A stretch of DNA of 64,000 nt from Acanthosepion pharaonis. Lineage: Eukaryota > Mollusca > Cephalopoda > Sepiida > Sepiidae. The translations under genes were made by a program, and so were the position numbers. The DNA lies in contig CAHIKZ030005493.1 of assembly GCA_903632075.3 (NCBI GenBank), forward strand, positions 430,001-494,000, given 5' to 3'. Below, one piece after another: positions 20,799 to 31,160 of this stretch. The notes under the pieces are model-generated. The model ran no database searches, was not told the DNA's origin, and was given only the letters and a program-made list of their open reading frames with translations. Each line of letters begins with the position of its first letter. The first letter of the stretch is position 1.

Positions 20799-20842
20799 AT
20801 TAATCCGAGAGATTTTATCACTTTAAAATCTCTCGGATTAAT
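20799..20842. repeat. Perfect 19-bp inverted repeat, 6-nt loop
   Basis: ATTAATCCGAGAGATTTTA (20799-20817) and its exact complement at 20824-20842, with loop TCACTT. The arm sequence also occurs near 14054-14072 (AAATCCGACAGATTTTATCA), so it belongs to the same fold-back family. Confidence 0.9.
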
Positions 20843-20924
20843 AAATAAATTATATATTACTTGTTTAGACTCTACGTATCAGACTAACTGCGAGTAATTG
20901 AATGACAAATTTAAAAAATCCAAG

Positions 20925-20965
20925 TGACGCGTTTTGTCCTTCAAAAGTATTTCTTCATACTAAAT
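20925..20965 (-). repeat. GACAAAACGCGTC motif (hammerhead-like family C)
   Basis: Minus strand: TATGAAGAAATAC, then TTTTGAAGGACAAAACGCGT. The right-hand half matches the GAAACGCGUC side of a hammerhead; the left box is poorly kept. Confidence 0.35.
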
Positions 20966-21424
20966 AATGCTTTTGTGATAGGATCATATATTTGGAAGGG
21001 AACAAAATACAAACAAAATCGATTATAATTATATCTCGAGGGTAACGCTTAAAAAGCAAGGACGTTTAATTTTAAATTTTTATTTTAAATTTGTGGCGTC
21101 AGACATGTCTAGATGTACAATCCAGGTTTTTTATTTTATCGCTGTTGATTTTTAATTCGCCCACTCTGTAAAAACAGCAGTGATCTTTTAACGAAAGGCG
21201 ATATGCTGTATGAAATAGGACGAAGATTTACCATGGAAGACTCAGAAATTAGTACACTTTCACTACATTTTCACCACAATAAATTACTTCCTCTTTTAAT
21301 TATTTACTCGTAATGAATCTGAACAAAATTTTGAAAGGTTTGACACATCAAACGAAGATTATCCGAAATGAAGGAAAAATTAATAAACACACATAAACAA
21401 AGAATTTTCGTTGGTCTTTATGCA

Positions 21425-21610
21425 CACGTTCACATACACACGCACACACACATAGACGCACACACACATACACACACACACAGAGAAACAGACTCACACA
21501 TATACACACGCACACACAGACACATACACGCGCATACATACACAAACAGATAAAGACAAACAGATACACACACATACACACGCACACAGACACATACACA
21601 CACATAAGTG
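21425..21610. repeat. Degenerate (CA)n tract
   Basis: CACACA interspersed with TACACA and GACACA over ~185 bp. Confidence 0.9.
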
Positions 21611-21756
21611 CATAAGTTCTGGTCATGACAAACGAATTTTCTCTATTAAAGATTTTGCCTTTATTTTTCATATACTTATATATATTTGTTTTTAATATAT
21701 ATTATATATAATAGAGAAAAAAAGAAAATAAGGAACAAAAAGAGGAAGAGGAGATG

Positions 21757-21757
21757 A

Positions 21758-21809
<52 letters not shown>

Positions 21810-21812
21810 AAA
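21757..21812. repeat. (GAAA)n microsatellite
   Basis: About 13 AAAG units in an A/G-rich context. Confidence 0.95.
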
Positions 21813-22257
21813 AAAAAAGAATAAGGTGTTAAAATCGGAAGAAAGTGATAAATTAAGGAAGACGTCAAACAAGCAATGAATTATCGCCGGCATGAATGAC
21901 TGGGACTCTTCTGGCTAATCTCACGACATGACGAGATTTGAAGTCTCGTTCTTCCGGGATTTAGTCTTCCTTTCCTTTTTCCTTATTTTTTTTTCTCAGC
22001 CATCTTCCAATTTGCACTTGTTCTGATAAATTTAGCTAGCGTTTAGATTGTAGAGCGCCACTTCTCGAGTTTCTATGATTCGAGAGAGGTTAGTTCATGT
22101 GTCAAATGAAGAGAGGAAAAGAAAATTGCGGCCATGATTGATTGCTTCACATTTGCAATCGCTATATTTGTTCGTACTGGCGTTTTTTTTTTTTCTTTTT
22201 TGTCATAACACATATTAATATTTAAGAACGTTCTGCTTTTCTTCAATATACATAGAT

Positions 22258-22270
22258 AACATACATACAT

Positions 22271-22349
<79 letters not shown>

Positions 22350-22402
22350 TCACTTCAGCATGAAAAAATATTTTGCAAGCCACCGGAAATTCTTTCATCA
22401 GA

Positions 22403-22451
<49 letters not shown>
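22258..22451. repeat. (CATA)n-(CA)n-(TA)n array and a second (CA)n
   Basis: (ATAC)n at 22260-22288, (CA)n at 22289-22302, (TA)n at 22303-22347, and (CA)n at 22408-22451. The ~60 bp between has no known identity. Confidence 0.95.
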
Positions 22452-22454
<3 letters not shown>

Positions 22455-22619
22455 ACAAACATACTCTTATATTAAAAAAATATTTTTACATATATATTAG
22501 CTAACATATATTCACATATGTCGAACAGGGGAGAAAAGTGAGCAAACAAATTTTAAACTTCAATTATTACAACTCTGTTATGTCTAATCGTCAAAATCTA
22601 TATTAATACTATTTTACAA

Positions 22620-24330
22620 TGATGTTCACCCTTTACAAGGCTCAAGAGCCACTTGAGGTAGAGTTTATTGGTATATGTTGGTAAGATAACGGCTGAACCT
22701 AGACTTGCACAAATTAAGATCGTAGTGATCGGAGATGCATCCTCTTGGGCGTCAGTTCCACAAAGCAGCGGTTCACGGAAAGAAGCAGTTCTAGAGGAAT
22801 TTGCATCTTACCAATTCAATTCGAAGTGAGTGAAGGTGGTTCGCTACAATGGACGTGGTATGGTGGGTCTTAACCGTGAAGGTTAGAACTGGTGGAACTA
22901 AGGAAGGTAGTTCGTCTGAGCACTTTTCATGGAATTAACGATAGAGCAACGAGAGTCTTGCTACATTTTCGTCTGTGAGGAAAGGGGTTGTAGGGTGGAA
23001 AATTATTCGTCATCTACAAACACGCAGAGATGCTTTTGAAATCTATCGACACTGGAAGTGTAGACTGGGCAGCCCCTACCTATATATGGCAGCAGTACTC
23101 CATTTTCGGCCTAGTTGACTCTTAAATGGAGAGGATAGAAGGAGGAGCCGGGTACTTACTGGAGCGACACATACCATTTTTCCAAAAATCATTAGCAATG
23201 GATCGAATTCTACTTGAGGTCTGGGTTGATTTTAACCCTCAATAGATACTCAAGGTATGGGTCCTCCCTGAAAGAATACCCGTCCCTCGTAATCGGTAAA
23301 AATTCAGGGTCCGCTCGGCGATGATGGAACCTCACTAGTTAGGTTTTCGAGGCATATGACCAGCCATCTTTTATCCCACTGAGCTGTTAGAGTTCGGTCA
23401 GAGGAGAGATCAGTCGCCAAGCGCTGGTCATCTAGAGTTTGGGAGGTTTACACATATACCGTTATATCATCATCATAGATGTTCCCTATTATTCGGAGTA
23501 TATACTCATCGGCAGACCATTTATGTAAAGTAGAAAGGGAGTTGGACAGAGAAGCGTTGATCATTAATACATCGGAGGACTGGCCGTTAAAAACTACCTT
23601 GAGGAACCTACCCGTTAGGAAGGACTTAATTGAGAAAACCTTTCCAGTGATTCCGTAGCTAGAGAGCTTGTGTAGTAACCCTCTATATCACACTTTGGAA
23701 TACTTAATGCGATCTTCCTTCAGATATATTTATTGTTTAGTGCCTCACTGATTCTGTTAGTAAGGACAGGATATCAGCAGTGGTCCGAGCCGATCGAAAT
23801 CTGTACTGCTTGTCGATCAATTGGTTCTTCCTATTGAGGTGATCACCAATCTCGATGTTGATTATAGCTTCAAACTGTTTAATGGTGAGGAAGTGTGTGG
23901 TTCTATACTGTGATGAGGATGAGCGCTCTTGAATACAGGGCATACACCTGATATCTTCCATAGACTTAGAAAAGATTTCTCCTTTAAGCAACGGTTAAAT
24001 AATTTCGCTAAGATCGGGTATAACTCAGGGTTAATATTCTCGACCACTGGGATTTTATCTGGACCTGTAGTCATTTTAGGGTAAAGACTTTTGATGACTC
24101 TTGAGACATTCCCGACTGTAATAAAAAAAATAAATAAATCCGCTGAGATTGTGCTCAATAAGACAGAGGAAGTCGGGAAGGGTTTTGGTCTTTGAATTAC
24201 AGGCAAAAATCGTAGCGAAGAGATTCGCTTTATCTAATAAGGATGAGATGAGTTTGGAACTATTTATAATAGTAAGAACTGACATATTGCCTCTATTTAG
24301 AATTGGGTTGGAGATCTTCCAGAACTCCTA
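22620..24330 (-). pseudogene. Jockey-type LINE reverse transcriptase, longest LINE remnant
   Basis: Minus-strand reading covers much of a reverse transcriptase. Near 24075-23965: MTTGPDKIPVV and NPELYPILAKLFNRCLKEKS. Near 23890-23760: LFEAIINIEIGDHLNRKNQL and QYRFRSARTTADILSLLTES. Near 23490-23455: IYDDDITVYV, the YADD active site with Ala changed to Asp. The C-terminal tail runs to ~22630 (PHRRKCSKTL near 22980). The expected GVPQGSVLGP block is missing near 23600, so there is an internal deletion, plus several frameshifts. A truncated, dead copy; the 3' end matches 8998-9170 and 58430-59100. Confidence 0.85.
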
Positions 24331-24600
24331 GAATCCAAATTGTTTGCTGTCGCCTGAACTGCTTATGCATGGTTATACTTGACATTGTCAAGAACTTCCT
24401 TGAAATGATTGCTGGCAGTTCGCAATGCCTTTTTTTTTTTTAACATTACTGCCAAAGTATTTTTGCTTAATTTTTATAATGTTTTTTTTTTGTAAAATTA
24501 TCTGCTTTTTTAAACAATTTTTACATCATAATAAGAACAAAACAAATGTCCCTTGTCAGTCTTGTTCAATAAAACATGTATTAAAGAGGGACTATTACCC

Positions 24601-24603
<3 letters not shown>

Positions 24604-24662
<59 letters not shown>
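24604..24662. repeat. (TA)n microsatellite
   Basis: Pure TA. Surrounding DNA (24420-24830) is A/T-rich with no recognised family. Confidence 0.95.
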
Positions 24663-24666
<4 letters not shown>

Positions 24667-24828
24667 TTTATTCGAAAATTATAACATATATATTTTATAA
24701 AATCACTACAAAAATAAACATTTTGTTTCAATACTTCTGGTGTCATATTAAGTGATGGTGTTTGAATGTATTAGAAAAGGGTTTTAAAGGTTCAAATCAA
24801 TCCCTCGCCAGGGAAACGCTGTTATTTG

Positions 24829-24830
<2 letters not shown>

Positions 24831-24890
<60 letters not shown>
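24831..24890. repeat. (TA)n microsatellite, left border of a mariner
   Basis: Ends TATATG then TA; the mariner begins at 24893. Confidence 0.95.
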
Positions 24891-24892
<2 letters not shown>

Positions 24893-25719
24893 GGTGTGAT
24901 GGGTAGATTGTCGACATTTTATATTTTTAATTTCGCGCATGCAGATTGTTTGTTTTTTGATTTTGTCGACTGCACAGTATAGTAGGGTCAGTTGGGCACC
25001 GTCTGTGAGAAAAAGAGTGCCATGATGCAATTCAATCTGCAAAAAATTTGCAAACTGCATATTGTACTGCTTGCCATTCGCGTCGGAATCTGCAATACGA
25101 ACATACGAGTGTCTGGGCGTCAATTTGAGGACAATACAGAGAATTCGGAAAGAGTCGACATCATGGTGTTTGAAGAGATCACTAGTGGTAACGACGTTAT
25201 GCCGACATTCATTTACTTATAGGGCCTCAGACTGAACACGGAGGCCTACATCAAATGCACTGAGGTGGCAGTGCTGCCCTGGGTCAAGAGTGTGGCAACA
25301 GGACTTTGCATCATGACACATAAGCCGGAGAACCCAATCACGACTGTCAGCCAATACCTGCGACCACATCCACCTTCACATCTGGCAACATAACTCCCCA
25401 GACTGCAACCACCTTGATTATTATGTGTGGGTTGCAGTTGAGAGAGAGACCAATAAAATTTCTTCTAACACCAAAGATAAACTGAAGTCAAGGATTATGG
25501 CAGCATTAACTAAATTAAACAAAGAGACTGTCCAGAAGAGATGCAGGAAATTAACAAGTCCTCTGAAGATCGTGGTTGAAGCCAATGGCGATTTTATTGA
25601 GTAGATTTACTCTCTAGTAATTCAAGTTATTTTTATGTAATTTCGGTAAATGTATCTGTTAAAATGGGATGTCAGCGTTATTTTAATTTTGCGTAATTTA
25701 GACGACAATTTATTCATCG

Positions 25720-25722
<3 letters not shown>
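24893..25722 (+). mobile_element. Mariner-type transposon with both terminal repeats, copy 2
   Basis: The 5' repeat GTGTGATGGGTAGATTGTCG (24894) matches the complement of the 3' end, which reads CGACAATTTATTCATCGCAC (25703-25722). TA flanks both ends (24891-24892, 25723-25724), the expected target duplication, though the flanks are (TA)n anyway. Inside, 25158-25250 encodes VDIMVFEEITSGNDVMPTFI and GLRLNTEAYIKC. 25385-25600 encodes NSPDCNHLDYYVWVAVERET and the C-terminal VVEANGDFIE. Length ~830 bp against ~1.3 kb for intact relatives, so it is internally deleted and frameshifted. Confidence 0.85.

Positions 25723-25780
<58 letters not shown>
25723..25780. repeat. (TA)n microsatellite shared by two element ends
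   Basis: Right border of the mariner and 3' tail of the minus-strand hairpin element that follows. Confidence 0.95.
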
Positions 25781-25785
<5 letters not shown>

Positions 25786-25799
25786 AAACAGACTACTTT

Positions 25800-25866
25800 A
25801 AGGTTCCATGTAATAAATTATTTCACCACAGCCCTTTTAAAGGACTGCGGATCATCGAACTTTACT
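25800..25866 (-). ncRNA. Hammerhead-like hairpin element, copy 2
   Basis: On the minus strand: GATGA box near 25851-25855, hairpin arms at 25850-25840 and 25836-25826 (CCGCAGTCCTT with AAGGGCTGTGG, loop TAA), then GAAA at 25824-25821. Compared with 4311-4377, two A-U pairs became C-G and G-C and one U-A became U-G, so pairing is kept. The CTGATGA box has decayed to TCGATGA and stem I no longer pairs well. Confidence 0.5.
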
Positions 25867-25879
25867 TCCAAAGGTTGAA

Positions 25880-26213
25880 ACAAAAAATGAAAAAGAAATT
25901 TACACATTTTTGACAGGCCGTATTAAACATATGTAAATTAACGAAGTGAGGAATTGAGGGGGGAGAGAGAAGCCATGAGTGAGTTAGATGTAATTTAAAA
26001 TTTCCATTCTTTTATACTTAAAATTACTTGATGTCCAGACATAGACACATTTAAACGGTTAACTTAACGGAAGTTATATATTGATATCGAAGGGGTAGAG
26101 GAGAAAAAAAACATAAAAAGAAAAAGAGAAGGTGTCACTAATTTTCTTTGGAAAAAAAGCCTAGACAGACGCTGTTATTTTGTTTTACTTTGAAAGTCTT
26201 ATTTTGGCGGTTC

Positions 26214-26217
<4 letters not shown>
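25880..26217. other. Unassigned stretch
   Basis: A/G-rich from 26090 to 26160. Nothing recognised. Confidence 0.35.

Positions 26218-26273
<56 letters not shown>
26218..26273. repeat. (TA)n microsatellite
   Basis: Pure TA; right flank 26297-26325 matches 1186-1213 (TGCCACATCTAAGCTATGCT). Confidence 0.95.
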
Positions 26274-26274
<1 letters not shown>

Positions 26275-26716
26275 TCATTGAGTGCTCCTTATTTTCGGGC
26301 TTGTGCCACATCTAAGCTATGCTAAGTAAATCTCTATATACAGGTCTGTATGTTTTGGAATGTGTATTTGTGAACAGTTATCCGTATGTGTACATATTTG
26401 GGTATTAGTGTATACATCTGAATATATGTTTACGTATATTAGTTTGCTATATAGGCAGGTCAAGATTGCGTGGGTGTTGGGTAGGGTGTTCCGTGACGCG
26501 TACTTCATCATTCATAGTTGAATAGTCACCCCACCACGAAATGTATGAACTCATCCACCCGGGCATAGCTGGGTGAAAACATTAACGGGTATCGGTTTTC
26601 ATGCATACCAGGGGTATCTGTTAACGTTATTTCATGTCACTTTTTTATTGTATGTGTATCTAAAAAAAAGACGATATAAGGCCGATGCCTAACGCACTTG
26701 TTATACGCATCCGAGA

Positions 26717-26796
<80 letters not shown>
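26717..26796. repeat. (TA)n-(TG)n microsatellite joined to a PLE peptide
   Basis: About 12 TA then 28 TG units. On the minus strand it follows the codons for LVPKHT, so (CA)n continues the reading frame of the neighbouring PLE peptide. Confidence 0.95.
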
Positions 26797-26797
<1 letters not shown>

Positions 26798-26950
26798 TAG
26801 GCACCAAATTCTCTTTCAGACATGTCTGATTAAATAAATTACAAACATTATGTCTGCTTATTTTTAGCATAATCCTTTCATGTTCACGGATATTTTTTCG
26901 TGTATTACAATGAAATGAGGCGGTTGTGTTATTAACGAGTGTGATCATAT
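26797..26950 (-). pseudogene. PLE terminal-segment peptide, copy 3
   Basis: Minus strand encodes NTRKNIREHERIMLKISRHN then VCNLFNQTCLKENLVPKH. It aligns with KINRQNLSILFNEICI of copy 2 and extends three to eight residues further (KENLVP). No hairpin is seen upstream. Confidence 0.55.
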
Positions 26951-27059
26951 TAATGTTTATATTAGATGTGATATTTGTATTGATATATTGATAACAGTTG
27001 ATGTGTTATTGGTTATGATGAATAGTAAAGTTATCCTTAATAATGCTGTAAGCAATAAT

Positions 27060-27128
27060 AACCACGATAATAACAATAATAGCAACATTGAAAAAAGGAA
27101 AAAAATAAATAAAAATAAATAGATGATG

Positions 27129-27161
<33 letters not shown>

Positions 27162-27240
27162 ATAATAATAAAAATAATAATGACAATGGTAATGATGAAA
27201 ATAGTTGTGGAAATAATAATAATAATGGCAATAAGGATTG
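27060..27240. repeat. (AAT)n-rich imperfect microsatellite
   Basis: Runs of AATAATAAT at 27128-27180 and 27211-27226, with interruptions. DNA to 27550 is GT-rich and unassigned. Confidence 0.9.
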
Positions 27241-27559
27241 ATAAAAAGCAGTACTAATAGTGGTAGTGGTGGTTATGAAGTATTTGTTCTTAAAGTGGTA
27301 ACAACAATACTAATAGTGAAAGTAATAGTAGTAGTCACAAAATAATAATTTTCGAGTGTTAATGCTTATATATTTCGTAATAACCGTGTTAATTGTGGTG
27401 ATTGTGTATGTGTGGGTGGGGGTAGTTTTGGTAACAGTGCTGTTATTGATTGCTGTTGGCGGTTATATTTTGGTGCTTTTAGTGTTACGGTGTTGTAGTG
27501 TTCTCCCATTTTTTCGGTAGGTTCCTTCCTGTTTGTGTTCAGTTTTTGTTGTTGGTGTT

Positions 27560-27780
27560 AGCCGTTTGTTTTGAACTGTGATTGCAAATATTTGTTTTCA
27601 TGTCTGCATTTTGAGATTATTTCCGATTTTGGGTTTAGTAAAGTTTTTTTTTGTGTAGGGATGATTATCGATATTTTTCTTTGCAGGCAAAGTTTACTAA
27701 ATCCATGGAAATACATCAAAGTCGTCATTGACTGGTTCGTAGGAATAGAGAACAAAAACAAAGCTACTTTCATCCAATTC
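27560..27780 (-). pseudogene. Retroelement C-terminal Cys peptide, copy 1
   Basis: Minus strand reads FSKLCLQRKISIIIPTQKKT then LLNPKSEIISKCRHENKYL. A related peptide is encoded at 48765-48930 (KFCKLCTEKKLAIALYN). The pattern Leu-Cys, Glu/Arg-Lys, LLN..SE...CRH is one I associate with the end of reverse-transcriptase ORFs of invertebrate retroelements. The clade is inference. Confidence 0.5.
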
Positions 27781-27868
27781 GATATAATAAACTTCTAGCC
27801 CCCCATCACAGAAAAACATACCGCTCGTTCGTGCGCATTTGTAGTCGTACTAACATAAACAAGTCGGA

Positions 27869-27895
27869 TGAAGTCCTGAAGGACGAAACGCATCA
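27869..27895 (+). repeat. Hammerhead-like motif, family C
   Basis: CGGATGA, then a perfect stem-loop GTCC-TGAA-GGAC, then GAAACGCATC. The right half equals the classic GGACGAAACGC hammerhead side. There is one extra A between box and stem, and U4 is G, so activity is doubtful. Confidence 0.4.
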
Positions 27896-27906
27896 CGAGT
27901 AAACTT

Positions 27907-28110
27907 TATATATTTCTGTCTATATTTCTGAGACGAGGTTTTGTGTACACTATTTACATTGTTCGGACCATTGTCCTCATCTTTGTTGCCATATTTATCA
28001 CAACGTTTCGGGCGTTGTACGCTCCGGCCTTCTTCAGGTGATTGGAATGTCGAATTGAACCCTTTATTTCGCTCGCTGGGGTAGACTGTTCTAGTTCCAC
28101 GTGCCATGTC
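27907..28110 (-). repeat. PLE tail segment with CTGAAGA / GAAAC core
   Basis: Minus strand: CTGAAGA (28037-28031), GGCC, a 12-nt loop, GCCC, then GAAACGTTGTG (28009 downward). Then the tail GATGAGGACAATGGTCCGAA (27982 downward), the same unit as in the 107-bp tandem array. Further left it reads CTCGTCTCAGAAATATAGAC as in that array. Confidence 0.6.
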
Positions 28111-28408
28111 TAATGGATGCCAGTTATCGGTTATCTTCTGTTAATTCCCCTCTCCAAGTTCTCCACTGCCTTAGCCGGGTATTGGACACACACTATTTGT
28201 GTCCTGTCACTGGATCTAACTAAGGCTTTTATCCACGTGTCAACATAATAGACATGATATTATTTTTCATACATAAGTGTCATAACTTAAATAACATGAT
28301 CCAACAGAGAAATATATAAATTTTCACGAAAAACATTGATTTATTTATTGCTGACTTTCATCCGTCTTAATGAAACACCTTTATATACAATCTGTCTTAA
28401 TGAAACAC

Positions 28409-28413
<5 letters not shown>

Positions 28414-28492
<79 letters not shown>

Positions 28493-28496
28493 ATTG

Positions 28497-28557
<61 letters not shown>
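28414..28557. repeat. (TA)n, (TA)n-(TG)n compound array
   Basis: (TA)n at 28414-28490 with a phase break, CATTGTTCA, (TA)n at 28500-28530, (TG)n at 28531-28557. Its right end abuts the C-terminal LINE piece. Confidence 0.95.
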
Positions 28558-29345
28558 CATTGCTCACATATTCGGTCTGTGGTACCCTCTTCTACAACTC
28601 CATTTCTGTTGGTTCCATGTCATTCCTTCGTCTTTGAGAAGATTGTCCAGCATTTGTTGTCATACACGGGCACAGACATTACAGAACAGTTCAGTATTCT
28701 TTTCTTACTTTCTAACGATATTTTTTTGTTTCTTGATAATCTGCTTAGCTTTTGAAATGCATCTGTGTCTATCCCAATGCGTCTTCGGATTTCAATGTCA
28801 CAATTTCTGTTGTCTGTTAAAACACCTTCCAGATATTTAAATTTTTGGACTTGTTTGATTTTGGTATCGCCAACTTGTAATTTGCATTTTTGATTCATCC
28901 CTTTTGCTAGTAACCATGCATTCTATCTTCTTGCAGTTAATCCTTTCTTCTCGCTTTCCTTCAGTACCTTCTGTAGAAGATTCTTGTGGTTTCCTTCCTG
29001 TGTCTGCTATCAACGCTGTGTCATCTGCATATTTGATGTTAAGATTGTGGCCACCAATAATAAATCTTGGTAGTACTTATAATTCTCTCAGAATCGTCTC
29101 GCTGTATAAGGTTGAATAAGTCCGGTAAGAAGACACATCCTTGTCTTACACCCCTTTCTATTTTTGCATATCTGCTGAACTCATTTTCTAGCCATGTGTA
29201 GGCCATTTACTGCCAGTATAGATCCTTGTTTATTTTAATACATTTCCAATATATATCAAGATAGCTGAGCAGTTTCAACAGATCTTTATGGCATATTTTA
29301 TCCAAATCCTTTGCGTAATTCTTTTTTTTTTATGGAGGTGATCAT
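28557..29345 (-). pseudogene. LINE (RTE/L1-type) ORF2, reverse transcriptase to C-terminus
   Basis: Minus strand retains the active-site region: the complement of 29001-29033 encodes YADDTALIADT. Nearer 28898-28640 it encodes KCKLQVGDTKIKQVQKFKYL, then EGVLTDNRNCDIEIRRRIGI, and VYDNKCWTIFSK. A stop-containing but fairly young copy; the element is cut at the microsatellite on its 3' side. Confidence 0.8.
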
Positions 29346-29945
29346 GACTCTTCACTTCCCCTTATCCCTTGTAGATGTAAATAAGTTTTCGCCCCTTTAC
29401 CATTTCCCCCTAGACCACGTTCTGCCCTCCACTTTTTTAAGCCCGCCAGATATGTCACGCGTTGCTTTCTCTCTATTCGACACGTGAGTATCAGATTCTC
29501 CAGGACCTCCTTTCTCATTACGTTTCCCAGAAACTTCAGCTGCCTCTTCCTGATATTAAGCATAAATCCTCTCCAAAACCCCATCGTTGCTCACACGCTC
29601 GGTCCATGAAATCCTCAGCATCCCTCTGTAGAACCACGTCTTGAGTTTCCTCTTCATCTTTGAGGAGACTGTCCAACATTCGCTGCCGTAAAGGAGGACA
29701 GATGTCACGTAACAGCGCAGTACTCTTTTCTTGATTACCAAAGAGATCCTCCTGTCTCGCAATACTCTGCCCAGCTTTTGGAATGCGTCCTTGGCCATTC
29801 CAATACGTCTTCGTATCTCAGCGTCGCACTTGCCGTCCTCTGTCAAAACACTTCCTAGATATTTACTCTTCCGCACCTGCTTGATTTTAGTGTCACCGGT
29901 CTGCAAATCACATTTCGGGCTCATCCTTTTTCGGAGAAATTAATC
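29335..29945 (-). pseudogene. LINE (RTE/L1-type) ORF2 C-terminal half, best-preserved copy
   Basis: Minus strand encodes KCDLQTGDTKIKQVRKSKYL, then GSVLTEDGKCDAEIRRRIGM and VTSVLLYGSECWTVSSKMKR (29924-29556). After a frameshift it continues RKRQLKFLGNVMRKEVLENL and LTCRIERKQRVTYLAGL (29584-29400). This is the domain after the polymerase in many invertebrate LINEs. GC content is higher than elsewhere and only one shift breaks it, suggesting a recent insertion. The final 3' end motif is absent. Confidence 0.85.
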
Positions 29946-30029
29946 AAGAATAATTTAACCAGTCATGACGCCGGCGAAGAAATAAAATGAGCAAGGGAGT
30001 AGGATATTTTAAAATAAATACATTCTAGA

Positions 30030-30260
30030 AAGAGACAGATGAAATTTCTCTGACACATAATGAAGAAAGTGGGGATTGTAGAATTGGACACTCACAGGAC
30101 ATATTAAAGATGGACAGAGGAAAGCCCCGTAAATCCTATCTAAGAAGCTTGTTTAAACGTATGGCAAGACATCGACTTAGGGAGGGGGGAAATGACAAAC
30201 ATGCCGACGAATTACAAATGATACAAAGTTGTGTAGAGTCATGATCGTCCTTATCATGAA
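30030..30260 (+). pseudogene. LINE (RTE/L1-type) extreme 3' fragment, plus strand
   Basis: Encodes ERQMKFL, a stop, then HIMKKVGIVELDTHRT. This is the KFLGHIMRKEGLENLTLTG block in decayed form. Its 3' end joins the 107-bp tandem array directly. Confidence 0.7.
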
Positions 30261-30284
30261 GTGATACCCACTGTTAATAGATCG

Positions 30285-30665
30285 AATAATGTAAATAGTG
30301 TACATAATACCTCATCTCAGAAATATAGACAGATACTGAAAGACCGACACATTGTAATAAATATGGCGACAAAGATGAGGACAATAGTGCTAATAATGTA
30401 AATAGTGTACATAATACCTCATCTCAGAAATATAGACAGATACTGAAAGGCCGAAACGTTGTAATAAATATGGCGACAATGATGAGGACAATAGTCCGAA
30501 TAATGTAAATAGTATACATAATACCTCATCTCAGAAATATAGACAGATACTGAAAGCCCGAAACATTGTAATAAATGTGTCAACAAAGATGAGGACAATA
30601 GTCCGAATAATGTAAATAGTATACATAATACCTCATCTCAGAAGTATAGACAGATACTATATGAA
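30285..30665 (+). repeat. 107-bp tandem repeat derived from PLE tail
   Basis: GTAAATAGT recurs at 30291, 30398, 30505 and 30612, exactly 107 bp apart, giving about 3.5 units. Each unit contains TACTGAAAGGCCGAAACGTT (variants), AATAAATATGGCGACAAAGA, GATGAGGACAATAGTCCGAA, and ACCTCATCTCAGAAATATAG. Units differ at a few sites only. GATGA-GGAC-AATA-GTCC-GAA is a hammerhead-like box plus perfect stem II, intact near 30481-30503 and 30588-30609 but broken near 30374-30395 (GTGC). Confidence 0.85.
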
Positions 30666-30949
30666 GTGAATCGTGACGTTTATATTCAAATCGATAATGC
30701 ATTTCTATATGGGCTGCATTAGTTCCATTAAAGGCCATCTGAGAGACATTTACTTTCTGTCCCTGTCTGTAACATAAAAGCACAATAAAACTGTCATAAG
30801 AATTTATATCAAAGAACCTTAATAATAATTAATTAATATTAATTAACATGCCACAATAATTTGGTGGCTATCTCTTAAAGATTTTTGTTAATAACTTTTT
30901 GAAAGTCTCTAAAAACTTTGTAGACACTCTGTATATTCAAAAAGACAAT

Positions 30950-31160
30950 ATGAATAAAGACACGTTTCGTCTTTTGATGAATTTTATCAACGCAATTCTT
31001 CATAGTTTACCTTGACTTTCACATAGTTAGCCTGAAGAATATTTATGAGAATTTTTAAATTAAAAAATTGATAACCTCATGATATTTGTTTTACTTCTGT
31101 TTATAAATACTTACATTTGACTTGATAAAGTCCATCAGAGGACAAAACGCGTCAATAAAG
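30950..31160. mobile_element. Inverted pair of family C hammerhead-like motifs
   Basis: Left copy on the minus strand (30990-30955): TTGATAAAATTCATCAAAAG then ACGAAACGTGTC. Right copy on the plus strand (31119-31152): TTGATAAAGTCCATCAGAGG then ACAAAACGCGTC. In the right copy GTCC and GGAC form stem II around ATCAGA. The ~110 bp between arms is AT-rich. The geometry is that of the fold-back at 11318-11545. Confidence 0.5.

Noticed and set aside
22620..24330. Host telomerase or other domesticated reverse transcriptase
   Set aside because: Jockey-type sequence with frameshifts, a changed active site (YDDD) and two more truncated copies in the window.
30285..30665. CRISPR-like array
   Set aside because: Unit-to-unit tandem repeat without distinct spacers, in an animal genome.
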